From positions 25,847,501-25,911,500 of the forward strand of contig JABWDB010000001.1 in NCBI GenBank assembly GCA_019614645.1: a stretch of 64,000 bases of DNA, in the 5' to 3' direction. A program made the translations under genes and the position numbers. The notes under the pieces were generated by a model. The model saw only the letters and a list, made by a program, of their open reading frames with translations, made no database searches and had not been told where the DNA came from. Positions 1 to 11,660 of this stretch are shown piece after piece; within the stretch, counting starts at the first letter, position 1, and each line of letters opens with the position of its first letter. This DNA comes from Stratiolaelaps scimitus. Taxonomy: Eukaryota > Arthropoda > Arachnida > Mesostigmata > Laelapidae.

Positions 1-228
1 TTGAGGTTGTCTCCCTGTACCGTGTCATATAGTCGCTAGACGAGGCTGAATTCGAGTCGATCCAATAGACAAGTACAGCAGCTATGGTATCATCGTTACC
101 ATCATCAGGTGGTCCCTGGTGGCGCGTTCGCCTGACAACTGCTATTTGCCAGTCAATATGTTGAAAGAGACAGACTTTCCTCGTTGTAATCACATCGACA
201 TTCGCCATCGTCATGTACATACATCAAA

Positions 229-244
229 ATATATATATATATAT
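229..244. repeat. (AT)n microsatellite
   Basis: A pure AT run of about 8 units. Confidence 0.9.
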
Positions 245-964
245 GTATCTTTTTTTTCTTGTGTTTTTCCTGTTCGTTCGTTGTCGAACAACCGGCTTCG
301 GTGATCATCTTGGCCGCGCACTGAATATTGAGCCGGCTCAGTCGTTGGCCGGCGTATTCGCTGCCCTGCAGGCGCTGTCCTTGCCCATCCGTTGATCGTT
401 CATCCTTCACTCGTACTGTGAGAGCGCGAAGAAGCACGGCTGTAAAAGGGCCCCCCCGTCAGGCCGCAAAGCATTCTTCAAATACTGCGTCAGCTCGAGA
501 GCCAGCTCGAGAGCTCGGTGTTCGTGGTACCGCCTCGGCCGCCGCCGCCGTCGTCCGCGGCGGGAGCGACACGCGCATAAGCGGCGTTCTCAGGCGGCAA
601 ACAGCATCTTGTATTCAAAAGTCAATTTTTCTTCGCCTCCACATGAGGCATCGCTTCCGCAGGCGCGTTACCTTCGCCTGGCCTCCTCATCTCTGCCTCT
701 CTCGCTCTCTTTATTTTTCTTCGTTCTGCGCCCGTCCGATCTCCTGATGCTGCTGCGCGTTATCTGCCGCCTACGAGCGGCTCATCTCGCTAACGGCGTC
801 GGTGGTAAAGAGTTTACAGCAAAACGACACCCAACAGCCATACGGAGCGGGCACCTGCAGCGGTCGATCGAACGGTCGATCGCGCGCCGGTACCGACGCA
901 AGGCACATGGTGCTTTTGCACAAGATGCCCCCTCCCCCCCCGTCTCATATCGAGTGGACGGAGA

Positions 965-984
965 GTGTGTGTGTGTGTGTGTGT
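965..984. repeat. (GT)n microsatellite
   Basis: A pure GT run of about 10 units following a C-rich stretch. Confidence 0.9.
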
Positions 985-1258
985 TTGTGGCAGAGAACGT
1001 AGACGGCTGAGGCCTGTCCAACGCTCGACGCCACTACCCGACGAGCTCAAGCTCATCTCAAAGCGTATTCTGGGCCCTGCCCCTGCTATCGCGGACTTAG
1101 GGGCACGGCAATAGAGACCGCACAGCTAGCCGCATAGCAAGCAAACGATATGGCAAGCACTCACGCTGGCAAGCAAGAGCAGGACAAAGGTATCAGGATG
1201 AACCAAGATGAACGAAACCACTTTGCGTGTATGCAATTCGATGTAGCCGCATCGCAGT

Positions 1259-1260
<2 letters not shown>

Positions 1261-1290
<30 letters not shown>
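1261..1290. repeat. (GA)n microsatellite
   Basis: A pure GA run of 15 units. Confidence 0.95.
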
Positions 1291-1293
<3 letters not shown>

Positions 1294-1523
1294 GCAGACC
1301 AGGAGGGGCACAAGCGCACGAGTGGAAGAATAAGGCGAACGGTAGCAAGACAGCCAGCTACTGGCTGTCTCGCATCGCACCGCGCCGCGCGCGACTTAAA
1401 ATTCAAATCTCCATTTGGCGCCATTTCGAACATTACGCTGTGGCGGCTGTATAGCGCTGCGTATATGCGGCAAGTCCATATGGCAAACGGAGTGAAGGAA
1501 TAAGAGAAGAGCCCTGACACAAC

Positions 1524-1538
1524 GGGGGGGGGGGGGGG
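1524..1538. repeat. Poly-G tract
   Basis: A run of 15 G. Such runs are prone to length errors, so the exact length should be treated with care. Confidence 0.9.
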
Positions 1539-4130
1539 TGTAAATATGGGTCGGTAGAGGGGCGGGGGTGGTTGGAAGTATCACACCAGTCGGGATATAT
1601 GGAGGTTGAAGGCCTGAACGAACCTGGGCAGGCAAGAGAACGGACGACGACGACGACGACAACGGCCGTCACCAACGACGTGACCATTTGAAACCTGTGA
1701 GAAAACTTGCTCATCGAGTAGTGAATCATTGCCAACAACAACACACACGTGTGGCTAGAATTGGCAAGTGCGGTTAAGTATGGCAGGAAAGCGGGCGTGT
1801 CTGTCTGCGATTGTAGTTTGCCCACCTGCGAGTCAGTCGGCGAGTCAGCGAATATCAACGTGCGCTCAAGTCATCACGCCTCTGCCGCTCGATGGGCGGC
1901 GAGCTTAAGTGAAGGATAAGTTAGACGCTTAAATAAATGAATGATGAACTATGGTGGTAGATGTGAGCAGTCGCGAGCAAGTGCATTGAATAGATCATAA
2001 TATTTGTCCGACGTGGAGCTATGCCAGCCTCATATATATATATATATATACAGTGCATATGTATCTACGTAGTCCCTCACTCGTTGACTAATGTTAACGG
2101 GTCTCCCCTGCATAGGATCGCAGTTGTACCCGCTGTATCACAAAGCCCAACAGGCCAATTTGAACACATCACTGTCTCAAGCGCGAGCCCATTGCTCCAC
2201 CGTATCCCTGTTGTGTGCTACTTGTTGACTTCACTTTTATTCTCTACTGGGTTAGACGTGTGTCGGATGCTTCTTTTAACATTATTCATGCTGTCAGGCT
2301 CGTTTGCGCTCATGACACTGTAAGAGAACAATGAATATTTAATATTTCTATTATTTTGGAAAAAAAAAACTCGTCATGAAGACTCTCTTCTAATCACTTG
2401 TAGATCCCAAATTGTTATATTGCTCTGTAATGTGGTTGCCCCGGTGAGGAAAATAATTTCAGAAGCTGGTACAATATTAGATTAGAAATTGTAACTCAAA
2501 CATATAACTTGCTCTGCTGGCGGATCGCCCTTTTGCCGAGAAATACTGCTTATAAATATTCACTCAATAAAGCATGTTTGAATAGAAATCAACAGGCACA
2601 CACACACCTTTGCGAGCCTATACACGCTTACGCTGTCGGCTACGAGCTGTGCAAGCTAGCTGAGGTTGGCAATTACGATGCGTACGCCATCACCGCCACC
2701 GCCGCTTTTGCGCGTAACCTCATCAGGAAATGCAACTAGCCCTTCCGGACCCCACCCCCCGCCCCCCGCCAGGCTCGTTCTCCTTGGTCGTTCTCGTGCC
2801 GCTCAAGAAGACTAGTTGATCTCATCAATTGCACATAATGTTATATCACCACAAGATGAGTCGCACAGTCGCCCGCAGCGGACACTGATTGATGTCGCTC
2901 GGGCCGAGTTCCTATCGCACCCCCACTGACTCGCCCTCGTTCGCTCCCTTTGTCCTTCTCCTCAGGAGCCTCAAAGGGAGAAGCCTAGCCAAGGATAACC
3001 CCAGCGCGCTCAATAAACAGGCTACCCGGGTGCCCGCCAGACGTCCGACTGCCGAAGAGGAGTGAATGCACGGCGAGGAGGTTGTGACAAATCATGCTGC
3101 TGCTGCTGCTACTGCTACCACTGCTGGTGACAACGACGACGACAACGATGATGATGATGATAATGAGTGTGATTATATATTGGCTGATAATCACATTGAG
3201 AAAAGAAGGGCAGAGCAGAGAGATGGGGTATGGGCTAAGTGCCATAGGGCAGCGATGCAGACGATCGGGCAGTCGCGAATCACCCAATCAACGCCTTAGT
3301 CGATCAGACCCCCCCTGGCCGCCTGCCGCAGCGGCCTAATCCAAATAGAATTGGCCAGGCTCGGCACCGTTAGCTGCTGCACGATGTGTTCCGGCGATCT
3401 CTGCAGGAGTGCAGTTACAGAACTACTATGACAACAGCCACAACGGCGGCGGCGACGATGGCGACAACATATAAGCGCCTCGGTGAAGGCCGAGGACCGA
3501 TGAGGTGTCGAAGGGAATGAACGAGTATCACCATCACGATGACCAATGCACGGCGGCGGCGGGGGAGGGAGTGTGGATGGTAAATAAAAAAATCTCTCGA
3601 TTAATGACTAATCAATGCATGCTGAGTTTGTTTGCGATTGAATATCGATTGAGGACTCCGTGGGTGGTGGCATTGCTGATGTAGACCTATACGATCGGTG
3701 GATGGCGATTGCACAACTGCCAATGTGAGAACAGAAGTACGCCGTCAGCAAAAGAGCTTGAAATCCTTGTAATTACCAACACACAAACCGCGCGTATGTT
3801 CTATTTTGTGTGGAGGAACTCAACAAGGTCGTTTGGTCCATTATGTTATATATATCATTGGAAACGGCCACCTGATGTCGGACTATTCATATAGGAAATC
3901 CTCCTGGGAGATTATGCGATAATAGTAGAAGATATTGAGATTTCATTCAATGGTAAAGGGGGCGAAGAACTGAGCCAGGTGACAAAGCTACGAAGGATGG
4001 CTTAGACCACGTATAGGCGAGAATATAGATGAACTCACTTCTGCAGGTAGGTAGGTCCTTGATACTTGATACAGCAATGTCGCAAGCTGTAGTATTTGTG
4101 GAGGAAACGGTCGCGTCCCCTGTTTGTGAT

Positions 4131-4290
4131 GCCAGTCCAGCCCGGTGATGTGGTGCGCCTTGCACCCGGAGGAGACAAGTAACGAGGTGCACCACAAGGG
4201 TCCGAACCCTACCGTTGCACATTTGCATTCAAGGGGTTGGCCGTCTTATGAAGCAACGCGAAAGCATAACCGTTGAAGTTAAATGTTTGT
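4131..4290 (+). mobile_element. tRNA-derived SINE, family 1, copy 1
   Basis: Head CCCGGTGATGTGGTGCGCCTTGC, then CCGGAGGAGACA, a B-box-like GGGTCCGAACCC, CGTTGCACATTTGCATT, and a body reading CGTCTTATGAAGC and GAAGTTAAATGTT. The same order of blocks occurs at 16.3 kb, 19.7 kb (inverted) and 55.4 kb (inverted). The B-box is slightly diverged from GGTTCGANNCC. It lies 110 bp upstream of the Tc1-like element. Confidence 0.78.
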
Positions 4291-4295
4291 TAGTT

Positions 4296-4350
4296 TATTG
4301 TGTCAGATACTTCGAAAGCTGTTTTATTAGTATATTGTGTCAGATACTTC
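4296..4350 (+). repeat. Two-copy direct repeat, 18 bp unit
   Basis: TATTGTGTCAGATACTTC occurs at 4296-4313 and 4333-4350, between the SINE and the Tc1-like element. Confidence 0.85.
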
Positions 4351-4399
4351 CAAGCGAAGCATGACACTAGAGTACTTGAAATAGACTGAGCCGGTGATA

Positions 4400-4650
4400 C
4401 AGTGGGTGTTCATAAGCTTAAGGCAGTCTCTTTTTTTTAACAAGTCGTTATAAAGAGCACACATTTGAGACATGTATTCTGTATAAGATTAATATACGTA
4501 TCAACTAACACCTATAGAACAATGAACACCGCGCATGATGGCACATGCAGCGTGCTACAATGAAATGTGTCATTTTTCTGGTGTTCAAAATGATAAGGCT
4601 CCCTCAGTTATCGCTGTGTTTTCGCTGAATTAATCCAGTTTGTGTTGAGC
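4400..4650 (+). repeat. Left terminal inverted repeat of the Tc1-like element
   Basis: It aligns with the reverse complement of 5634-5885. The match starts with GTGGGTG.TCATAAGCTTAAGGCA and continues through CGTTATAAAGA, TACAATGAAATGTGTCATT and CTCCCTCAGTTATCG, with scattered substitutions between. The transposase start follows 20 bp downstream. Confidence 0.85.
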
Positions 4651-4670
4651 ATTCGCGCTGTGCTGTAGTC

Positions 4671-5634
4671 ATGGGATACGCTTCGAGCCTTACTGATGCA
4701 GAGAAAGCAGTTACTAACGATTTACACCGCGGAGTAGAGACCCTGGCTGCAATTGCCAAAGAAATTGGCACAAGTCGTTGCGTAGTGCAAAATTATTTAC
4801 GCAGTCCTTATGGTACGAATTAGTCTAAAGGTCGTTCACGAAAGGTCAGCCAGCGAACTGCTATGTACATTTGTCGATTGGCCTCGAATTCGACTGTAAA
4901 TTGTCAACCAATTAGGCAAGAGTTAAACCTTAATAGATTAACGGTTTTAAGGACAATTAGGCGTTATTCGTATATCATATGGGCGCAAATGAAAACAAGA
5001 CCTCATCTTCAACAACGCCCCATAACTGTCCGACTAAACTCGCATCTATCTAAAAGGTACTGTGTTGTTTCAGAATGTCTTCAGTAACGAGAAGAAGTTC
5101 AATTTGGACGGGCCAAATGGATTGAACGGTCATTGGCATGATGTACTTAAAAAGCCATGGTACTTCGCAATTTCAGTGACGGGGCCGTCATGGTTTGGCG
5201 AACGTTCATCTCTCTTGGCAAACTCGCACTCGTTTTCATCTCATCTCGAACGAATAGCGAGGACTATCAGCACATGTTACAGACCGACGGCCCACTACCG
5301 TCTAAGGCCAGATATCATCGACTGCCAATTGTTTCCGGCGAAATAACGTTTCAATTCACGTCAGCGCGAGGACACGTGCTTGGTTAGGACTACACATAGT
5401 TCAAATCCTAGACCGGCCAACATATTCTCCGGATCCCATCCCGATGTAGAACCTCTATGGAACGAGCATATGCGTCGAATGAACGGTATACATCCGTGGA
5501 AGCACTAAAAGAGGCGTTGAGAGGAAGCCTGGTAAGCGGTCAAAGACCAGATCCTGTTAAATATCGTTGACTGTATGCCAAACCGAATTTTTAACGTTAT
5601 AATTTGCAAGGGCGTGCCACACGATATGACTTAG
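4671..5634 (+). pseudogene. Tc1-like (Tc3-type) transposase pseudogene
   Basis: ATG at 4671 opens MGYASSLTDAEKAV, then a helix-turn-helix region (AAIAKEIGTSRCVVQNYL) typical of Tc1-like DNA-binding domains. An in-frame TAG lies at 4821-4823. The same frame resumes with ASNSTVNCQPIRQELNLN, a second helix-turn-helix-like unit. Around 5040-5070 the frame shifts to one encoding SNEKKFNLDGPNG, the first catalytic block, where the expected Asp of SDEK is Asn. A further shift near 5160-5185 leads to AVMVWRTFISLGK. The SPD block is visible near 5425-5440, followed by a premature TAG where ENLW would be. It ends at TAG 5632-5634. At least two shifts, two stops and a lost catalytic Asp make it a clear pseudogene. 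Confidence 0.88.
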
Positions 5635-5885
5635 CACAACAGAGCGAGAATCAATCGAGCGAGAACACTCGATAACTGAGGGAGCCTTATCATTTTGAAC
5701 GCCCGAACAATGACACATTTCATTGTAGCAGCATGTTCGCGCCGTCATATGCTCTGTTCTTTGTGTTATGTATGTTATTTGACACGTACATTCATCTGAT
5801 ACAGAATAAATGACTCAAATGAGTATTCTTTATAACGATTTGTTGAAATATAGAGGGTGCCTTAAGCTTATGACCACCCACGGCG
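5634..5885 (-). repeat. Right terminal inverted repeat of the Tc1-like element
   Basis: Reverse-complement partner of the left repeat. The transposase stop codon abuts its inner end, so coding sequence fills nearly the whole interior, as expected of a compact Tc1-like element. Confidence 0.85.
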
Positions 5886-6329
5886 TAACAGCGGAAGCGA
5901 TCGTTCAAGTTGTACAGTGATGTATTGTAGTGGTATTTGCTTTCGAGACTGTACCGCATATTCCAATTCAACTGCCTCCGTGTTGTTCGCTGATTATAGG
6001 GCTGGTATGTTGTATATACTAAAGTTTCAAAATGATAATATAAACAAATGGAGACAGAAGGTCTCGCCTTTGGAACGACAAAGAAAAACGATCGAGCTAA
6101 TGACTTGTAGTATTCTGCGGTGCTTCAGATAATCGTGCGGTTAGTCGCCGTGAAGCGGTGGGATTTACCGACAACGTATAATGCAACCGGATCGTTGAGA
6201 GGAAAAGATGAAAATACTACTGTTTCAATGTAATAATTATATGTCGAGATCATTATGACAAACGCCATGACGTATACCTGCTCAAGATGTGTGGTTAAAT
6301 AAATAAAGTGTTATGATAATATATAGTAA

Positions 6330-6406
6330 GTTTTTCGAGCTGACCCTCAGCTGTTCCCTTATCTGTCAGGCCTCAGCTCTTAACCTTTTAGGTATTACTA
6401 TGAGGA
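6330..6406 (+). repeat. Unidentified ~95 bp dispersed repeat, copy A (3' truncated)
   Basis: TTTTTCGAGCTGACCCTCAG, CTGTTCC, CTGTCAGGCCTCAGCTCTTA and ACCTTTTAGGTATTACTATG match copies at 11.66 kb and, inverted, 51.74 kb. It starts with a near-perfect hairpin GAGCTGA-CCC-TCAGCTG. The match to the other copies ends at GAGGA. Confidence 0.88.
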
Positions 6407-6818
6407 TATTATCGTAATGTATAAACAATAGTACAGTCCCAATATATGTACACAATCAATTAAAATAATACTGTGATGCACTGCGAATGCCGAGCACGCT
6501 TCTGTATTCAGATGAGATTCTACACAGAATGGGCAATAATGTGTCTATGCATACAATATTAGAATATGTACGTCATGTAAAGGACATCAACACACCCTCT
6601 TCCATGTGATAGCAACCACGGTGTCCAAAAAGGTGGCTTTATGCAAAAAAAAAGAACACGGATATAATGGCTTAATGTTTAGATATAAATATATGTAGAC
6701 TATCCCGGGGGAGCAGTTCAATCTCGGCCATTGACACCTACCTACACTGCACGTGTGATGTCTGCGATTAAGAAAGATGCTGAGTGATATTGGAGAAAAA
6801 AAAAGATGCCTACCTTAC

Positions 6819-6893
6819 TTCGTGGTCTGTTGGTCGATAGCCGCACTCACAATTTCGAGCTGGCGGATTCGATCCTCAACTCGAAGGTCAGTG
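6819..6893 (+). mobile_element. tRNA-like sequence (probable SINE head, family 4)
   Basis: CGTGGTCTGTTGGTCGATAG resembles a tRNA A-box region and GGATTCGATCC at 6864-6874 fits the B-box, 40 bp apart, followed by TCAACTCGAAGG. No convincing acceptor stem is seen, so a SINE head or tRNA pseudogene is more likely than a working tRNA gene. Confidence 0.45.
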
Positions 6894-8192
6894 ATTTTCG
6901 ACAAATTTATTAAGTGGTGAAGATCAACAAATAGGCCTCAGTTTGACGTTCGCCTACAACTATCACTAAATTGCGAGTCAATTCTGTAATGCTATCTGAA
7001 TAGCGCAGGCGCTACCATTACGATAGCTGCAGATGGTGTCATCCTTTTGTCCGGGACGTTGTTATCTTCGCTCCGCGAATTTAGTCCCAACATCCCCTCA
7101 GAGAATTTCCTCGTTGCGTACAGAGTCCGCACCGGCGCCACCCTCCGGCCGAATGGCGGATCCAGCGAGCGTGGCGGATCCGTGCGATTGTGGCGCGGTG
7201 AGCAGTAGTAGCTCTAGCTACCTCCACAATACTAGATAGAGTTCGTTGGCAGTTCTCTCGTTCTCTCTCTCTAGGTGCAACTGTATTCCCTATTGGTCCA
7301 CTACGTTCGGGGTGCTTTAAAGCGTTTAAATTTTGAGCTCCCCCAGTGTCGCACAAAGAAATAAGCTGCTGATTGTGATAAATGCTTATCCCGTACGAGT
7401 CGTCTCTAGGCGATACAATGGCAGAGCTTGTCGAGCCTGTGCGGCTGCTGTAATATCTAGGCCGGGCCTATGCTGGCCTGCTGCTGACTGCCGGCTTCAC
7501 AGTGCGATGTCATCTCTTCTCGGCTGAATGAGATTCTGGCGTGGCCGGCCGGCCGTTGCGGATCGCGAGGGGTACTGTGATGGGAGGGTCCAAAGGACAT
7601 TCAGCGGCTTTCGTCTGCTGAATCTTGCTGGCCGGAGCCTGAATCCCAGCAAAATATGCCCCATCGATCCCCCGCTGGAAAGACGAATTCAGTCGATTGT
7701 AACATATCCTTCGCGCGGCGTTCGCTCCTGTGTAACGGGAGCTTGGTTTGCGGCGGCTGCTGCTGCTACTATTGCGACTGCGGTATGGGTCCAGCCGCAA
7801 TGGCTTACCGCTGAAAGACGCGGAACAATTACGAGGAATTCCCTATGGGCTCGCAAATTGTATTGTATATGTACAATGTCTGTGGGATTACTAAGTAATA
7901 TCATAATTTACATAGCACTGTCATCGTTGATGGTAAGGTTGGCCAATTTTAGGTTGTTTCCTCTTGTTGGAGAAGTTTAGCAAAAAAAAGTATACTGGAA
8001 AATGACTACTACAACAAAACGTCGATGGGGATTTCCTTCCCTTTCTACGCACAGTTTCAACTGGTGCCCCGCTTTGTTCATCAATGCAATGTTCTACCCG
8101 TGGAGTAGCCAACTGGACATCTGCTTAACTCATATCGAATCGCTTCTTGTAACACAAATAACCGTTTGTTTGCCCTCATGCCAAAAGAGAAA

Positions 8193-8195
<3 letters not shown>

Positions 8196-8227
<32 letters not shown>
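8196..8227. repeat. (TA)n microsatellite
   Basis: A pure TA run of about 16 units. Confidence 0.95.
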
Positions 8228-8229
<2 letters not shown>

Positions 8230-9333
8230 TGTATATATATCACGGGCGCAATCCTCAAGCGGGGATAATCCACATATAACTTACTCGAATCACAATTATT
8301 CAAGAGTGGAGGACAGTTTTTCGGCGTCTCATGTTTGTATTGCTATATTTTCACTTTTCACACCGGACGCGGTTTACAGCTCGACGAATACGTCAAGTGT
8401 TTTGGGCAAGAGAGAAGGAATAGTTAGGAATGGAAACATTCGTGAACGTGATTATTTATAGCGGTGTTGACGACTTCGCCTGATAGTAAACATTTGAACA
8501 CTGGGAAAAGCACGAACAGAATGAATATGTAACGACAGTATTTCATTTTTCGACATAAATGCTCTACAAATGAACGCAGCACCCTCATTTGGAAGTCATC
8601 TGAGTTGCACTTGTTAGCATGGTAACGCTCTCTGTGCACACTTTTGTATTGAGTTGTTAAGAAGAGTCAAATTGCTTTCTCCGCCATCGACCCCACACTC
8701 GATTCCCTGTAACTCTCAATCGTACCCTGGCTATCTTCACTGCGACACTTCCATTGCAACACGGGATTGGTGTGTTTTCTACTGGTGGAGGTTGGCCTGG
8801 GTCACCCGAGAGGCAGCCCTCGGCTCAGCTCACTTCAAACTCACTCACTCCCCCCTATGCGTATAATAATTGTATTCAGGAAGCTGTCGAGCTCATGGGG
8901 TTGGTTGGAGGGAACTTCGTTTGAATGAAGTCGTGAAGAAGTCCAGCTAAACTAGAATAGATATTTGTCATCAACCTATCCCTCATCCTCCCGAAACTGT
9001 TACTTCTATCTCCGCGTAGAAAGTCTCTGTTCGGTTCGTGGTGGGGCGAGCGACTGACAGATGGTACTAGCGACAAAATTACGCCTCTATCCATGCCTAT
9101 GCACCCGGAGGGTTCACGAATTGCTTCTCGTTTCGGGGCCGCATGCTGAGAAAAGGCGGTCCACGCGACCCCCTTGTGCCTTCGTGGTGTTACTAGCCTA
9201 TGTGCTAGTCAAGCTAATCGAGCATGTAAAACATAGCGTTAGCACGAACATATCAAGTACATCATAATAGATAGTGAAACCGTCAAAGTGATATCGGTGC
9301 GTCATAGAGATTGAGTGTCTTGTCGAACAGGAT

Positions 9334-9466
9334 GGCGAGGTGGTGGCGCCGAGGACTTGCAGAGGCAGGTTCTCCGGTTCGAATCCTTCGGGGCGCATAT
9401 GGCTTGGAGTAAGGTGAAGTTAGTTCCGAATCATGGCAGAGGTGACACCACACAAAGTGTCATGAT

Positions 9467-9482
<16 letters not shown>
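9334..9482 (+). mobile_element. tRNA-derived SINE, family 2, with poly-A tail
   Basis: Head GCGAGGTGGTGGCGCCGAGG, B-box CCGGTTCGAATCCTTCGG at about 9374-9390, then a body ending in CGAATCATGGCAGAGGTGAC and a run of As from 9467. An (AT)n tract follows the poly-A. The body end resembles two other fragments at 9.69 kb and 52.43 kb. Confidence 0.65.

Positions 9483-9508
<26 letters not shown>
9467..9508. repeat. Poly-A followed by (TA)n
   Basis: About 16 A then about 13 TA units, directly at the end of a family 2 SINE; the microsatellite probably grew from the SINE tail. Confidence 0.9.
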
Positions 9509-9512
<4 letters not shown>

Positions 9513-9688
9513 AATTATTCGGGTTATTGAGAGTGTTTATCTGCTCCAGCAAAAAGGAGTAAGTACTATGTGGAAAGTTGAGGGCTCATTCGCTTCATTG
9601 ATTTTTCGAGCGGGATGGAGTGGACGTAAAGCTAAATACTTCGGATCGCGCAGCACATAGGGACATTTGATGTAATGAGGAGGCCGTT

Positions 9689-9733
9689 TTCGAGCCATGG
9701 CCGAAGTGGCAATACCTCCAGGGTCACAAAAAA
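9689..9733 (+). repeat. SINE family 2 tail fragment
   Basis: CGAGCCATGGCCGAAGTGGC, then AATACCTCCAGGGTCACAAAAAA resembles the end of the 9.33 kb SINE and is closest to the 52.43 kb fragment through CCTCCAGGGTCA. Only the 3' end is recognisable; a decayed head may lie upstream. Confidence 0.5.
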
Positions 9734-10977
9734 GACGTTTGAGGATATTTGTTCTTTTTTTTGCTAAATATAATAATTCTTTGTTTATTTATGCAGAACT
9801 CGATCATCTTGGGGACACGTTACCTAGTTATTAGTTCTATTGGGCTAAGGTATAAGTTTTTTTCGTTGTTTTTAATGTTATCTCTTTTTCTTCCAGTTTC
9901 ACTGGGCCGCTGCTGTGAGTCATCACTTGGATGCGCCATGTTTGCACTACTTAGTCAATTTAAAACACTTATAATATTAAACCGTTACTATCTTTGCTGT
10001 ACGAAAGTCAAGTGTGTAGCACGCCAGTCTTGAAATGACGGATGTTCCAAGAGACAAAAGAAATTGCACTTTTGACCTCTTTTTTTTTAATTAGCCGCCA
10101 GTCAAGCTGAGAATAGGCCTCGCCGGTAGAATATATCTCTGCTCGCTGCGACTCACTCGAAGTGTTGGCACTTAGGCCTCTTGGACGCCCTAGAATTATT
10201 GCTAACTCGACATGTGGTTATCTTCGGAGGATTTTTCTTTGTATAATGGTCAAGGTAAAACATTATCGGTGTATTAAAGTTACAGCAATTTGCATCAATG
10301 CAGTTCAAGTTCTCCCATATAACTTCATCGAGCAGCGCGAATGGATTCTGCGACCCTCTGTCTAGTTACAGCCAGAGACTAAGCTGTCCGAGTCACCGCG
10401 CTGACAGTAGCAATATTTTCAACACCTCTTAACGGTCAGTTATAGCTCTGTTTTCATTTCAAAATTTCCCTTTTCAAATACAATCGAGTGTGTTTCAAAT
10501 CAGCGAGACGCTTGCAAAGTCTTGCCTGGGCGCCTAACATCACTTGGGGCCCCACAGAGCGGAGCGGTCATTTCGCGTACTGCACGATACGAAGCTGTAC
10601 TCGAACTCATAGAAGACGGTGCCACAAGTCCGCCATTGTGATTGGCATTCGATAACTGGCCCGTCTTGTATTTATTGCTTCTACCTTGGTATAGTGTAAC
10701 TCTCTGTTGATCTAGGTTCCCAGAAACCTCTTTGTGTCATTCTGCTTTTCAGCATAAGATTCAGTTGCGATCACACTACCGTAAAAGATTGCCGCATATT
10801 TGTTATTTGAAATTTGTCGATTTCACAAGTTTATATGTTTAAATTCATTTGCTGATGCCAGCAGCCTTCACAAACGTGGTGTGAGAGTTTGTCCATTTAT
10901 TCTACCTGTGTTTCGTCTTTAACAGACTGTGCTGTACTAAAGAACGAAGGGACCGTACACGAAATATAATGACGATA

Positions 10978-11136
10978 TCGCGGTGGCTTGGACGACGAAG
11001 TTTTATGGCTGTGCTACATAAGCCGAAGGCCGCAGCTTCGAGTCCCACGATCTGGTGACCTATCGAGAACTTCAACTGCATTATAAAATCACTGCAGTTA
11101 CGTTAATAAACCAACAAGACCCTTACCTTAACCTAA
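10978..11136 (+). mobile_element. tRNA-derived SINE-like element, family 3
   Basis: Head GCGGTGGCTTGGACGACGAAG, a B-box-like GCTTCGAGTCCC at 11035-11046, then a body with GTGACCTATCGAGAACTTCA and the tail CTGCAGTTACGTTAATAAAC, CAACAAGACCCTTACCTTAA. The tail recurs immediately upstream of Drgx exon 3. Confidence 0.6.
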
Positions 11137-11660
11137 GCATAACTTAACGGTTGCAGATTTTCTATATCTCAACATATATACTAATCACTTATCCCGCATA
11201 GTGATCACGTTGTGTATAATTATTTCCTAATTATTTTATGTTTGAATAAATGTTTGCCATTCTCTTTGTGTATGCGAATACTCGTTGTGGTCCTTATCGA
11301 TGCGACTGAAATTAGGACACACGCGGTAACGTGAACTGTACGAGGCTCCGGGTCCTCGGACCCTGATTCCGTGTGGCGTACGTATCGAGTCAATTAACGA
11401 ATGTTACATTCTTTATGCCTTGATTGATTCAAAGAAACGAGCTGCATTATTTGCCACCCAACAAATAGTCTAATCTAATGCTGTGCATGGAGGGGAGCGT
11501 TTTGGCGTGATTGCAATAAATCCCACTACCTTATATATTGTCAAATTGTACCTTGCGTTCTTCATGTAATTTGGACAATAATTGTACCGTGTGAGCGTGC
11601 ATTAATTAGTTTGGAAGAGACTACCAACTTAGTCGAATGATGGCTAGCGTTGAATTGCTG

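Larger units (their letters stand above)
1..4130. other. No gene seen; simple-repeat-rich DNA
   Basis: It holds AT, GT and GA runs, a poly-G tract, a CTG/GAC/GAT-rich patch at 3.09-3.17 kb and short C-rich stretches. The small open frames contain low-complexity peptides without recognisable domains. Confidence 0.5.
4400..5885 (+). mobile_element. Decayed Tc1/mariner-superfamily (Tc1-like) DNA transposon with long terminal inverted repeats
   Basis: The outer ends are inverted copies: GTGGGTGTTCATAAGCTTAA on the left, and the reverse complement of the right end reads GTGGGTGGTCATAAGCTTAA. The repeats run about 250 bp inward with strong identity, including a block around AATGAAATGTGTCATT and another around AAAATGATAAGGCTCCCTCA. 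TA dinucleotides at 4398-4399 and 5886-5887 fit the TA target duplication of this superfamily. Total length is about 1.49 kb. Between the repeats is a transposase remnant. Long repeats of this size occur in Minos- and Tc3-like relatives. The element is inactive as it stands because its transposase is broken. Confidence 0.88.
5886..9333. other. No gene seen apart from repeats
   Basis: It contains repeat copy A, a tRNA-like head at 6.82 kb and a (TA)n run. An ATG-started 150-codon plus-strand frame at 7528-7980 overlaps a 96-codon minus-strand frame; it has two short hydrophobic stretches but no recognised family. Confidence 0.45.

Noticed and set aside
1261..1290. GA-rich tracts as possible GAGA-factor promoter elements
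   Set aside because: Many similar pure dinucleotide runs occur throughout the window without nearby genes; microsatellite is the simpler reading.
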